Part shown: positions 7,592 through 17,284 of the stretch, one piece after another
How positions within the stretch are numbered: the stretch's first letter is position 1
How the letters are laid out: every line of letters begins with the position of its first letter
Origin: Bacteroides caecigallinarum
Lineage (GTDB): Bacteria > Bacteroidota > Bacteroidia > Bacteroidales > Bacteroidaceae
DNA length: 64,000 bases
Assembly: GCF_016902295.1 (NCBI RefSeq)
Contig: NZ_JACJLQ010000003.1
Location: forward strand, 1 to 64,000
Direction of reading: 5' to 3'
Notes under the pieces: model-generated
Database searches by the model: none
Told to the model about the DNA's origin: nothing
What the model saw: only the letters and a program-made list of their open reading frames with translations
Position numbers and translations under genes: made by a program

Positions 7592-9325
7592 CTATTTTAA
7601 GAAATTACTTTGTAATGGAACTCTCATTATATTGTCATATTTAAGATTACTACCTTTATTCATCAAAAGGAATTGAAGATATTTTTCGTATTCCCAGAAA
7701 AAAGAGTCCATAGTTAATTTAATATCGCATGACCTGTTATGGCTAAAGTAATCTAAAGTTTGGTTTAATATAAACACCAAATAATATCGCAAATTACTTG
7801 TCACACTTTCCATATTATGCTTTAAAGCCCCTTCATGCACAAGTTCATTTCTAAATCTATAAAGCCTGGATAAATGCTGTTCCAAATTTCTTCTATGATT
7901 TGAAATATAATCTTTCGTCTTATCTGTATGATGTAAATGCATTTTCATTCTTTTCAATCTGTAGAACATTAATACATTAATCTCATGTCCAGAAATAAAA
8001 TTATCTATAGAATCGTCTTCTTTAAAAACCTCTATAGAACAATCAAAATCTTTCATCCAATGTACTAAATTCAAGATATTCCTTTTTACATAACAACTTG
8101 ACATTATACTTATAAGATACTGCTTCATTCTAATAAATGTTGAATCAGATATTTCGGGCGAAGAAAACAGGAACTCTAACCCTATCCAGTAATTAATGAA
8201 TCTTTGTTCCATTTCAAGTTGACCATCACCTATCCTCAGATGCCTAAGTGCAGACTTAATACGTGACTTACTTTCATCATCCACCATTTGATTATTTACA
8301 ATATTATCCATAACATCAGAAAGTGCATTTACATTATCCAGGGTATTTAAGCGACTGATATCTAATGAATATACAATTCTACTTTTATACCAGTCAACCA
8401 TATTATCATCATTCCTTCTTCCTACAAAAGCATTATATGGTATTCTTATAATCTGGTGTTCAGGACCATTCTGACGAAAATCAAGTATCTGCGATATTTC
8501 TTCCCTAACTTTCTTTATAGCACAATATTCATCTAAAGCTTCAACGTCACGAATATAAAAGAACTTTCTTGTATTATTTTGCTGGAACTGCTTTCTTTTA
8601 TCAACATCTATTTTATTCAAAATATCATTAGATATACTATCCGAGAAACCATCCATAAGGACATAGTCTTTAGGTACGGACAATATAAACACAACAGAAT
8701 ATAATCCTAAATTACATGAAATCAGCTCTCTTGAAAATTCGTCATATTTGTCAAGAAAAGTTTTATATTCTTTTTTTGCCATTTCTTTAACCAGGCTCTG
8801 GAAATAATAGAAGAGATAAATTTTTGAATATCCAACCCTTATCAACTCACAAGCGAGTTCTGTCACATTACGGTCTATCTTCTCCAATTGAGATTGAAAT
8901 ATTTTATCATCAAGTTCATCCTCAATAGCCAATAATTGTCTTATAGATGTGAATAATCTATTTAGATAGTCATTAGCGTTTTCCTCTATACATAATTCTA
9001 TATAATACAAAAGATGAGATGCTTTAACATTGTCAAAACTCTCAGTCTTTTTATATTCCTCTATTTCTTTAATTAGCAACTCTTTAGGGCAATTGTCGAA
9101 TGTCAGACATGTGGATTTATTCATTACATCGATAGATTCTTCCAAAACATACTTTACAGTTTCAAACGACTTAATTCTATGCTTACACCAGCTTTTTATT
9201 ACGTCACGTAATTCATACAACAGAGTAATAGTATTATTGCTCCTAACTCTATAACTATCAATTGTATTCTTATTAAAGCACTCTGTTATTCTTAATAAAA
9301 AGAATTGTTTTAGGGAATCTTTCAT
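7592..9325 (-). CDS. Apea-like HEPN domain protein, candidate antiphage RNase
   Basis: A 577-residue protein, very AT-rich in codon use. The C-terminal third contains an aromatic helix of the type seen in Apea-like HEPN proteins (FINYWIGLEFLFSS, about residues 370-385) and the catalytic HEPN motif RNELVH at residues 492-497 (R-x4-H). HEPN domains of this kind are metal-independent RNases, and ApeA is a reported single-gene antiphage protein; similarity to ApeA is suggested by layout only. The N-terminal 350 residues are helical and I recognise no domain there; they would be the sensor part. It stands alone on the minus strand, with a candidate small RNA transcribed divergently just upstream. 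No signal peptide. Confidence 0.6.
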   Translation of the reverse strand: MKDSLKQFFLLRITECFNKNTIDSYRVRSNNTITLLYELRDVIKSWCKHRIKSFETVKYVLEESIDVMNKSTCLTFDNCPKELLIKEIEEYKKTESFDNVKASHLLYYIELCIEENANDYLNRLFTSIRQLLAIEDELDDKIFQSQLEKIDRNVTELACELIRVGYSKIYLFYYFQSLVKEMAKKEYKTFLDKYDEFSRELISCNLGLYSVVFILSVPKDYVLMDGFSDSISNDILNKIDVDKRKQFQQNNTRKFFYIRDVEALDEYCAIKKVREEISQILDFRQNGPEHQIIRIPYNAFVGRRNDDNMVDWYKSRIVYSLDISRLNTLDNVNALSDVMDNIVNNQMVDDESKSRIKSALRHLRIGDGQLEMEQRFINYWIGLEFLFSSPEISDSTFIRMKQYLISIMSSCYVKRNILNLVHWMKDFDCSIEVFKEDDSIDNFISGHEINVLMFYRLKRMKMHLHHTDKTKDYISNHRRNLEQHLSRLYRFRNELVHEGALKHNMESVTSNLRYYLVFILNQTLDYFSHNRSCDIKLTMDSFFWEYEKYLQFLLMNKGSNLKYDNIMRVPLQSNFLK

Positions 9326-9365
9326 AATAATATTTCTTAATATATTGTTTTTTAACAGTAATATA

Positions 9366-9396
9366 TTGACTATTTCATCAATAAAATCTACATTTG
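9366..9396 (+). promoter_or_regulatory. Promoter for candidate small RNA
   Basis: TTG (9366-9368), then 20 bases, then TACATTTG (9389-9396) on the plus strand: a full match to the Bacteroidetes promoter. There is no plus-strand gene downstream, only the structured segment ending in a terminator at about 9527. Confidence 0.6.
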
Positions 9397-9401
9397 CATA
9401 A

Positions 9402-9530
9402 AGAAACGAATTTGATAAAGATATAAAGGGAGAGCATCTGCATTGTTATGATGGCCTGCAGTGGCTCGACATTCAGTTCAACCTCCCTATCATACAGGGC
9501 ACTACTCATTGTTGTAGTGCCCTTTTTATT
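9402..9530 (+). ncRNA. Candidate small RNA of about 130 nt in the island
   Basis: A segment visibly richer in G+C than its AT-rich surroundings, bounded by a promoter (9366-9396) and a perfect intrinsic terminator (9496-9527) on the same strand. Inside, AGGGAG (9427-9432) can pair with CTCCCT (9483-9488), enclosing a second stem of CTGCA with TGCAG. The only open frame is a 43-codon one on the other strand (9378-9509), with no support. It is divergent from the HEPN gene. It could be an independent sRNA, an RNA part of a defence system, or the relic of a lost gene's 3' end. The 9326-9686 gap holds nothing else recognisable. Confidence 0.5.
9496..9530 (+). terminator. Perfect intrinsic terminator
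   Basis: AGGGCACTAC (9496-9505), an eight-base loop, GTAGTGCCCT (9514-9523) and a T-run at 9523-9527. The polarity serves plus-strand transcription, although the nearest annotated plus-strand gene upstream ends 5 kb away. Confidence 0.85.
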
Positions 9531-9686
9531 TTTAATACAAAATTAGTAAAAATGAGAATTTTACCAAACAAACTTAATAAACAATATATTTATATTCACA
9601 AAATACAGAAATGAAAACTAATTACAATGGTTTTGGTTCTCATTTCTTATGAATACATTGTTATAGGATAGTATCAATGATTTTAA

Positions 9687-10721
9687 TTATACAATTTCAT
9701 CTGTATATCCCAATAGTTTAAAAATATATTTTCTGAAAATATTTGAATTATAACATAAAGTAAAATTATGATTTCTCATCAAATACGTCCATTCATCGAG
9801 AAATAAAGGAATCTCACTCTTTATTTCATCATATAATGTTTTTGACATACAATGAAATTCAGATCTAAAAATAATATCCTGTAGTGCAATACATACATCT
9901 TCCAAGTTATCACCTCTTAGCTTCTGAAAAATATCTGAAGCCCACCTATTTTTCTCTCCTTGTAAAAAACCAATAATAACTATCGTTCTATTTTTATAAG
10001 GGAATATATTCACAATATTAATAGTATCTACAATTTTATCTTCCAATCTCCAACATAGTCCTTTACATTCTTCAGTTATATTTATTGGAGATGCCAGACA
10101 TAACTCTAATCGAAATGGTAACTCTATAACTTTAAATTTATATTGAGAAAAATTTTTATCGTTTATTCCTTTTTCTAACAATAATTTATATTGATCAAAT
10201 ACTTTAATAGTTAAATCACAATTTGAAATTTCTTGAGTAAAATGCATCAGTATATTTTCAGGAAGTATAAATCTATCCAAACATTTTTTAAATACTGATT
10301 TTACAACCATTTGAATGTAATATTCTCTACATAATGTCCGATATGCAAGCAAATATTGATTATTTTCATTATACCAATCAACTTGTTTATTTACTGGCTC
10401 AATAGGAGCAAATAAAGAGTTATCATGTTTTTTACAAAAGCCATAAAATCCAAAAGTTTCATGTATTCCAACTTCTTTATAAAAGACTGGAGTCCTATTG
10501 TTTTTAGTTTCAAATAGATTTTTGTAAGAAAAAGCCATAACTTTTCCATTAATTGAAATTTCCCTTAAAACACCCTCTTTTTGAAAAACATGAGAAAAGA
10601 TTGGTCGATTTGCACATTGTGGACACATACAATTACAAATTGGTTCTTTTAAAATCCTATCCCTTATCTTTCCTACTTCATAAAGGTACTCATTTTCATT
10701 TAATATATCATCCTCATTCAT
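9687..10721 (-). CDS. Unknown protein with N-terminal cysteine cluster
   Basis: I do not recognise this 344-residue family with certainty. The N-terminus carries C29, C31, C33 and C36, followed by S43-H44, then a second cluster in the GFYGFCKKHD stretch followed by FAPIE near residues 93-108. This looks like a zinc-stabilised, possibly treble-clef, module. The rest is mixed alpha/beta with no catalytic motif, signal peptide or membrane segment. It sits in the same orientation as the methylase-helicase pair and follows it after 116 bases, so it may be an accessory protein of that system. DNA here is strongly AT-rich, consistent with acquisition. Confidence 0.5.
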   Translation of the reverse strand: MNEDDILNENEYLYEVGKIRDRILKEPICNCMCPQCANRPIFSHVFQKEGVLREISINGKVMAFSYKNLFETKNNRTPVFYKEVGIHETFGFYGFCKKHDNSLFAPIEPVNKQVDWYNENNQYLLAYRTLCREYYIQMVVKSVFKKCLDRFILPENILMHFTQEISNCDLTIKVFDQYKLLLEKGINDKNFSQYKFKVIELPFRLELCLASPINITEECKGLCWRLEDKIVDTINIVNIFPYKNRTIVIIGFLQGEKNRWASDIFQKLRGDNLEDVCIALQDIIFRSEFHCMSKTLYDEIKSEIPLFLDEWTYLMRNHNFTLCYNSNIFRKYIFKLLGYTDEIV

Positions 10722-10837
10722 TAATAATTATAATAATAGTTTTAATATACGAATATACCAATTTAAACTTACAATTATTGTAAAATCACAAACAAAGTAA
10801 TAATCATATGAACTTTTAAGGATTTAATATAACACCA

Positions 10838-13800
10838 TTATATTTGTTCTATAATCCTCTTATCAGTTGATGACAAATTATAGCCTAAATATATAATCTC
10901 ATTTAATCTATTACTTAATTGGTTAGAATAACCATCATTTAAAATCTTATCAACAACTTCCACAATATCATTCACGAAACCACGTTTGGTCACAATAGGG
11001 AAATTATTAATCATATCCTTGGAGAATGTTATACCACCACAATAACTACTTGATGCATATTTCGATTTAATGTAAAAAATAGCCAATTTAGAGTTTAGTA
11101 ACCCACATAAAAATTTCAAATCATCAATATTTTCAGAACAAATTACCAGAGTAGATTTACCAGGAAGATATTCACCATTAAAATCAATAAATCCATCTAG
11201 TAAATTTAAGCCCTTGAAAATCAATTTTTGAGAGGTCCCTTTCCGAACATAAGCATTACCAAAATAGTTAGTAAAAGCGCATCTATTAACAACGGGATAA
11301 ATATACTTAGAACCCAAATATGTTATTTCTTTTATTCCCCATTTATTTGAAAATTTATCAATAGTACCAGTGTTTACTAATCGTAAATTTCCACTTACAT
11401 TAGAATAAGAAGTCTGATTGTGCACAAACGACGATAATTCATAAGCATCATGCGTTGAACAAGCATTTTCACACTCTGCTATTGTGTTTAGCATAGCTTT
11501 TCCATCTTCAATCTTTTTTATCAAATAATGATTTTCACTAAATAAAGAATCAATATAATAAGGTTTGGCTATTGAACATGATGAAACAGTATTAACATGT
11601 ACTATATCTTTATTTCCTACAAATTTATAAGAACTTATATTATCAGTTCTCTCAACGAAAAGTGTAATAATAGCATCAACCATTGCACTTTCAAAAGTTT
11701 TATTACCAGTATGTACAATCTTACTCATTCTAGGAATCATACAATATTCCCTAAATTTACTACCAAAAGGTTTAGAAAGCCATTTGTCTGGGGTTATAAA
11801 GCACAAACAATTATTTGATATAGACAATCCAAATTCAAGAAAGGCCATGTATATATCCCAATTTCCTTTAATATATTTATAGTTTCGCGCTATATATTCA
11901 CGTAATTCAGTTTGTCCTAATAATGTCATTGTTTCAGAGTCAATATACGGCGGATTCCCAATCACAATATCAAATCCACTCCTTCCATCCTCACGGCTAA
12001 ACATATCGCTAAACCAAGTATGCCAGAGGAAAAACTGATTATTCTCTGCGAGGTTTATACCTTTCAGCTTTTCAAGGATTGCACTATCCACAAAACAAAC
12101 TTCCAACTGCCTGTTTATAGTTTCCGATATTTCACGTTGCAACTTGACTTTTCGGTTATGGTCGAAACATGAATAATATACTTTCAAGAGGTTTGAGACC
12201 GTTTTCTGAAGTCGGTTTTTCTCATTGTCGAATAGTGAGATTTCGCCTTTGTCCTTTTTATGTTCCTTCTCGTAAGTCAGTTTGCTCAAATCAACACCCA
12301 TGAAACTTTCTATCAGAGAGTTTCCCTGCATGATTTTATAGTCTAAGTTTGGGAGCGGCGACGGTGTTTCCTCATCCACTACTATTGACAGCCAAAAACG
12401 GAGACGGGCTATATCGACTGCTCCTTTCTCTATGTCCACACCATAGATGTTGTTCTGTATGATACTCTTTTTCAGTTCGGAACGGTCATAACGTTCTCCG
12501 CTCAATGCTTCACGACAGCGCAACAAGGCGTTTAGCAATCCCATAGGGAAAGCACCGGAGCCAATGGCAGGATCGCATATCTTTACTTCCTCCAGTGCTA
12601 TCAGCAGTTTTGACTTCTTGCTTTCAGGAATATCCGAAACAGCTTCTTCGGGCGAAAGAACAAAAGCACGTATCTTATCCTTTGCCACTTTGGTATTTGT
12701 TTCAAGATAGGCTATCAGCGATTCCTGACACATATATCTCACTATCTCTTTCGGAGTATAGAATGCGCCTTTATCCTTATTGTCTTCCAAAAGGTTTTCG
12801 AATATCTTACCGAGCATTTCCGGATCCACACCTACTTCGGCATCGTTAGGGTCATTCTCGTCAATAGTAAAATTATATTCGCTGAAGAACTGAAACAGAC
12901 GTCTGAAATATTCAGCAGGGAACACACTCTCCGGTTCATCATCTTCATCACGTTCAAAAAGTCCTCCATTCAGATACGGTATGTCTTTCCACTCCATCAG
13001 CAGGGACTTGTCCCAACTATAATAATCGAAAAGGCTTTCACGCTCCGAAGGCTTAGTATTCAGTATGCCGAAAAACAATGGTTCAAGCACGGAATCCAGA
13101 TAATCATCCTTATAGCGTGAACGTTCAAAGAGGTTCTGCAAATAGTTGAGGTCGCCATTCATCCATCCTTTGCGCTGTAGGAAATGCAGGAAGGTGATAC
13201 GCCCCATCATCTTCTTTATATAATCGCGTATCTTCTTCTCGTCATTGCCGAATGCACGCATCAGAGCAGGATTGGGATTTCCCATATCCTTTTCCACCCA
13301 TTTACTGCCGGATTTTACGAAACGCTTGCCGGTGACATACTGAATGAAATCGGCATACTGCTCACGATAACGGTCGAAGAACTCATCGGAGAGAGCCTCA
13401 ACAGAGAAAGCGGTCTTCAGATTTTCGAATGATATACCTTTTTTCTGAAGATTAAGAAGACGTTCGATAGGTGTTCTATACAGTAGTTCTCTGCTACCGA
13501 AAACGTAGGTGTATCGTTTGGGCGATGTTGATTCTTCCTTGATGTCACATATAAATGAGAGTCGCCAGTGATCATGGCTGTAGAACACCACCAAAGCAGC
13601 ATCAAACGCTCCCCAACGGGGATTTATGAATGATCTGACCAGATTACGGAGTCCAACACGCCTGTTGGCCACAGAGCCTTGATTTATGCTGTAGCAGAAC
13701 AGTCCGATGCGGAAGTAATCCGATGTATCAATACTGCCAATGTAATAGCCTTCCTCTGTGGAATGAGCAGTGGAAAATCTTTCAGGAGTAAGTTTCAGTT

Positions 13801-13903
13801 CGGTAGCGTGAAAAAAGTCACGGACAAAAGAATACCATCCGGTCATGTCGAATGCCGAACGGAACATTTCTCTCAATGTATCTTTGGTATAAGTGCTTGC
13901 CAT
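10838..13903 (-). CDS. Eco57I-type N6-adenine DNA methylase
   Basis: A 1021-residue class I DNA methyltransferase. SAM motif I (ICDPAIGSGAFPMGLL) is near residues 440-455 and the adenine-methylase motif NPPYID near 649; the fold after it leads into a C-terminal target-recognition-like half ending around residue 1000. The N-terminal 250 residues have no clear nuclease motif, so restriction activity, if present, is probably supplied by the partner helicase, which carries a PLD domain. It begins 11 bases after the helicase stop, so the two are co-transcribed. Candidates include a restriction-like or DISARM-like pair (methylase plus SNF2/PLD protein). The 3' half is more AT-rich than the 5' half, consistent with a swapped recognition domain. 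Confidence 0.8.
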   Translation of the reverse strand: MASTYTKDTLREMFRSAFDMTGWYSFVRDFFHATELKLTPERFSTAHSTEEGYYIGSIDTSDYFRIGLFCYSINQGSVANRRVGLRNLVRSFINPRWGAFDAALVVFYSHDHWRLSFICDIKEESTSPKRYTYVFGSRELLYRTPIERLLNLQKKGISFENLKTAFSVEALSDEFFDRYREQYADFIQYVTGKRFVKSGSKWVEKDMGNPNPALMRAFGNDEKKIRDYIKKMMGRITFLHFLQRKGWMNGDLNYLQNLFERSRYKDDYLDSVLEPLFFGILNTKPSERESLFDYYSWDKSLLMEWKDIPYLNGGLFERDEDDEPESVFPAEYFRRLFQFFSEYNFTIDENDPNDAEVGVDPEMLGKIFENLLEDNKDKGAFYTPKEIVRYMCQESLIAYLETNTKVAKDKIRAFVLSPEEAVSDIPESKKSKLLIALEEVKICDPAIGSGAFPMGLLNALLRCREALSGERYDRSELKKSIIQNNIYGVDIEKGAVDIARLRFWLSIVVDEETPSPLPNLDYKIMQGNSLIESFMGVDLSKLTYEKEHKKDKGEISLFDNEKNRLQKTVSNLLKVYYSCFDHNRKVKLQREISETINRQLEVCFVDSAILEKLKGINLAENNQFFLWHTWFSDMFSREDGRSGFDIVIGNPPYIDSETMTLLGQTELREYIARNYKYIKGNWDIYMAFLEFGLSISNNCLCFITPDKWLSKPFGSKFREYCMIPRMSKIVHTGNKTFESAMVDAIITLFVERTDNISSYKFVGNKDIVHVNTVSSCSIAKPYYIDSLFSENHYLIKKIEDGKAMLNTIAECENACSTHDAYELSSFVHNQTSYSNVSGNLRLVNTGTIDKFSNKWGIKEITYLGSKYIYPVVNRCAFTNYFGNAYVRKGTSQKLIFKGLNLLDGFIDFNGEYLPGKSTLVICSENIDDLKFLCGLLNSKLAIFYIKSKYASSSYCGGITFSKDMINNFPIVTKRGFVNDIVEVVDKILNDGYSNQLSNRLNEIIYLGYNLSSTDKRIIEQI

Positions 13904-13914
13904 GATAATGATTT

Positions 13915-16900
13915 TTAAATGAATGTTTCGGATATTATGATTCGCGGATCTGAGATTTCACGGTTATCTTTTTGCTGTTCTCTTCCGTTGGTACGATACC
14001 GGTCAAGCAGACTGCTGATCTCATTCTGTAACTTGTATTCATCCCTGCGAATGCCCGCACGGTCATTTCTATATTCGCGTGCCAATGTTTTCAGATAACG
14101 TGGTAGTTGTGAATAGATTCCTTCGTTGATATAGCCTGTAAGGATATCACAGTTCGTACGGAGTTCATTGTCCGCGAGCTGCTGTTTCAGGGTACGCAAG
14201 AAGTTTATCGCTTCGAGGGATGTACGGTCCAGGTCCTGACGGTTGACAGTAGATGTATCAGCCGCCTGTATATACTCTTGCGCATATTGCCGCAGAGCTT
14301 TGTTTACATGATGGTAATGAAGCGTATCGTCCGTGAATGGTGCTACCTGTTCTTCTGGCTTCGCTTTCAGGTATTTCACTGCATCAAGGAAATCTATTAC
14401 CCTGACTCCGGATTTTGTAGCCAAATAGAATTCGGTCTTTACATCGGAAGAGACGAAGATTACCGACTCGCCACTGTGCTTTCCGGTGTTTCGCATCACA
14501 CGACTTTTCATCGGCAAGGACTTGATTTTGTGATACAGTTTTCTGTCATTGGTATAGATTTCACGTACCTCACGCAACAATGCTATCTTTCGGTCTATAC
14601 TGTCCTTTATGTTGCTGTCGAACAGTGTGAACTGCTTTACAATTTCCTCTCGCGAATAGATCTGCGCATCTTCGCCAAACGCTGAATGAAAACCCTGCAA
14701 TTTTACCAGAGCATTCTTATAGAGCTGTATTTCCTTATCTCCCTGACGAGAAGGATAAAACATATAGTTATAGATATGCGGTGCGGAAGAACCGATACGG
14801 TTTACACGTCCTATGCGCTGCATAAGTCTTGTGGCATTCCATGGGGAATCATAATTTACTATGACATTGGAGCGATGAAGGTTTACACCTTCTGCAAGTA
14901 CATCAGAAGTCAGGATGATATTATATCTGCCAGCATCCGCAGGATAGTTGGCATCGAAGTTTTCCTTAATGGTCTGCCCTAAACGGCTACGGTTGGCAGC
15001 CGTTACCATAAGAACGTCGTTACGGCCTAATTCCGCTGTTATACGGTTGTAGAGATATGTCAGTGTGTCAACACTCTCGGAGAACAGTACAAGTTTGCCT
15101 GACGGATTGATTGACTTATTCATAAACTCGTTCTTCAGCTTTGCAGCGAAAAGGTCGAATTTAGGGTCAGCAGTCTCGTTTTCCCAGTCAGCATTAAGTT
15201 GCTCCAGTATCCGGGCGTCGTGGTAAAGCATCTGAAGGAATTCCGGCTTGAAGGCATCTGCAGGGAATACTATATCCTCAGCCACGTAACCTTTTGACAC
15301 AGCATATTCGATAATCTGGTCCAGTTCCATATCCTTTGCCTGAAGGTCTTTAACCTTTAGGTCGGGAGCGATGATGACTTTATCCTCGCCAAACATCTTT
15401 ATCATATCGGTGGTGATACGCTGAAGTGTGCGAAGCGATTTTCTGAAAGCATAGAAACTGCTTTCGAGACGTTTCACCATGTGAACACGATAAATGCCTG
15501 CCAAGGTCTGACCTATATGTTCGGCATTACGGTATTTGTTTCGGTATTTCGGTTTCAGAAACTCCACCGCACGATAGCGGGCATAGTCAAGCCCTGTACC
15601 GCCGGGATTTCTTTCCGATTTTCCGTCGGTCAGCTGCTTTAAGGTTTCATAAAAACGGTTATTAGTCGCCGCACTCATACGGTATTCCAGCTCATTGGGA
15701 GGAAGTATATCCGGAAACACTATTCCTTGCGAACGTATGTCTGCCCTATAGTCGGGGTCGTTCAGGATATTGTTTCTTGTGCGGCGTATAGTAATCTTGT
15801 CTATGACATTGCTTCTTATTTTTTCGTAAATATCATCTACATCTGTAGTGACATCCCTATGGTCGCGCTCACGCATAAGCTTGTTATAATCCTGAATGAG
15901 CGGCGAAAAGAAGGATTTGAGATTTGGTATTCCGTCGATGGTACAATGACGGCTGTTCTGGAACAAAAGCAGAAGATTCTGCAAGTCGTCCGGACGGTTG
16001 TTCAAAGGGGTGGCAGAAAGAAGCATAACTTTCTTCTGCAGGGATTTCAGAAGTCCGATATTAGTGCAAGGTGCTTTGCAAATCTTTTGCAACTCGTCGT
16101 ATTTGCCTGAGGTATCGCTACGGAATCCGTGAGCCTCATCTACAATGATGAGGTCGAACTCTTCTTTGTCTTTATACTGGTCGCGTCCTTCAAGTACTTT
16201 TGAGAGACTGCCGTTTGTGATAAACTGCGCCTTCCTGTATATCCCGAAAAGCCTGAACGTATTCTTCCAGTTGTCTTCCAACGCCGGAGGATAGACCACA
16301 AGTATATTGGTGTTCCTGCCGTTTGCCTCGACAAAACGTTTTGCTATCATCGTGGCAATCATGGTTTTTCCCAAACCTACAACATCGGCAAGGAACAGCC
16401 CGTTATGCTTCATCAGCATCTGGAAGCCTTGTATTACGGCATCTTTCTGATACTTCAGTTCTTTCACACCGTCGGGAAGCTGCAGGGAGAAATCGTCTTC
16501 CACCTGGTCGCCGAATGTATCAATCAGTACCTTTATATAAAGTTCGTATGGTGTAGGCTGACAGCCAAGGTATGTATGTTTCTTATAAGACTCTATATCG
16601 TCGGCAGTCAACGGTACGGCTTCTTCCCACAACTTACAGAATTCGTCGTAACAATAGCTTACATCGTCGTAATCCTTCATTGCCACATTCAGTTCGTAAC
16701 GTGGCGCCGAGGATATGCCCATGCCTGACTCTGAAATATTGGATGAACCCATTATCACCCATCCGTCGCTGTTAGGGCTGTGTTTCTCCGGCAGACAAAG
16801 GTAGAACTTGGCATGAAGGTTCTTTGTGGCATGTATTCGCATCTGTAATCTTCCGCACAGCAGGTCGTCGCACATCCGGAGTATGCCTTCCTCCACTTCA

Positions 16901-17220
16901 GGAGAATACGATGCACTGACAATATCTTCCTTAAAACCTGTCTGATATACTTCCTTCGCCTTTTTTTCATCGGCAAGCATAAGCAAAGCCTTGTTGTGAC
17001 TGCGGAATATGTCATCGATATTTATTCCTACGAGGATTTTTATTTCCGATATGTCACCCAACTCTTTTCGGAGTCTGAAATAACCGGATGAGCGGAAAAA
17101 GCCTGCCACGGCAAGAAACCTGTCGAATGCTGTCATCTCAGAGGCTATACCTTTGAGTTTGTCGAAAAGTGTATTGCCCTGTCCGTTGTTGAAAAACTTT
17201 GTACTCACTGCGTCTGTCAA
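13915..17220 (-). CDS. PLD-nuclease/SNF2-type helicase fusion
   Basis: A 1101-residue protein. Residues about 10-200 form a phospholipase-D-like domain with the HxK motif H136-K138 and GSSN at 159-161. A SWI2/SNF2-type helicase follows: Walker A GLGKT at 282-286, DEAH at 361-364, SATPLNNR near 405, and the C-terminal motif QRIGRVNRIG. A helical tail of about 250 residues ends the protein. With the adjacent methylase it forms a likely restriction system in which the PLD domain cuts and the helicase translocates. The start is a TTG at 17218-17220 (no upstream in-frame ATG before a stop); this codon lies in the arm of a perfect 8-bp hairpin. A long leader containing the candidate RNA at 17285-17629 precedes it. 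Confidence 0.8.
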   Translation of the reverse strand: MTDAVSTKFFNNGQGNTLFDKLKGIASEMTAFDRFLAVAGFFRSSGYFRLRKELGDISEIKILVGINIDDIFRSHNKALLMLADEKKAKEVYQTGFKEDIVSASYSPEVEEGILRMCDDLLCGRLQMRIHATKNLHAKFYLCLPEKHSPNSDGWVIMGSSNISESGMGISSAPRYELNVAMKDYDDVSYCYDEFCKLWEEAVPLTADDIESYKKHTYLGCQPTPYELYIKVLIDTFGDQVEDDFSLQLPDGVKELKYQKDAVIQGFQMLMKHNGLFLADVVGLGKTMIATMIAKRFVEANGRNTNILVVYPPALEDNWKNTFRLFGIYRKAQFITNGSLSKVLEGRDQYKDKEEFDLIIVDEAHGFRSDTSGKYDELQKICKAPCTNIGLLKSLQKKVMLLSATPLNNRPDDLQNLLLLFQNSRHCTIDGIPNLKSFFSPLIQDYNKLMRERDHRDVTTDVDDIYEKIRSNVIDKITIRRTRNNILNDPDYRADIRSQGIVFPDILPPNELEYRMSAATNNRFYETLKQLTDGKSERNPGGTGLDYARYRAVEFLKPKYRNKYRNAEHIGQTLAGIYRVHMVKRLESSFYAFRKSLRTLQRITTDMIKMFGEDKVIIAPDLKVKDLQAKDMELDQIIEYAVSKGYVAEDIVFPADAFKPEFLQMLYHDARILEQLNADWENETADPKFDLFAAKLKNEFMNKSINPSGKLVLFSESVDTLTYLYNRITAELGRNDVLMVTAANRSRLGQTIKENFDANYPADAGRYNIILTSDVLAEGVNLHRSNVIVNYDSPWNATRLMQRIGRVNRIGSSAPHIYNYMFYPSRQGDKEIQLYKNALVKLQGFHSAFGEDAQIYSREEIVKQFTLFDSNIKDSIDRKIALLREVREIYTNDRKLYHKIKSLPMKSRVMRNTGKHSGESVIFVSSDVKTEFYLATKSGVRVIDFLDAVKYLKAKPEEQVAPFTDDTLHYHHVNKALRQYAQEYIQAADTSTVNRQDLDRTSLEAINFLRTLKQQLADNELRTNCDILTGYINEGIYSQLPRYLKTLAREYRNDRAGIRRDEYKLQNEISSLLDRYRTNGREQQKDNREISDPRIIISETFI

Positions 17221-17225
17221 AGTTT
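17194..17225 (-). promoter_or_regulatory. Hairpin covering the TTG start of the PLD-helicase
   Basis: AAACTTTG (17194-17201) and CAAAGTTT (17218-17225) are perfectly complementary with a 16-base loop, and the TTG start codon is in the upstream arm on the minus strand. If it forms in the mRNA it would hide the start and lower translation. Confidence 0.5.
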
Positions 17226-17284
17226 CAGGGTTCAGGACTCCGGCAACCCATGTTTTTCATTAATACCACTTCGCGTAAAGACAT

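Noticed and set aside
9378-9509. 43-codon minus-strand frame over the candidate small RNA
   Set aside because: Too short and without ribosome site or neighbours in the same unit; terminator and promoter on the other strand argue for RNA.
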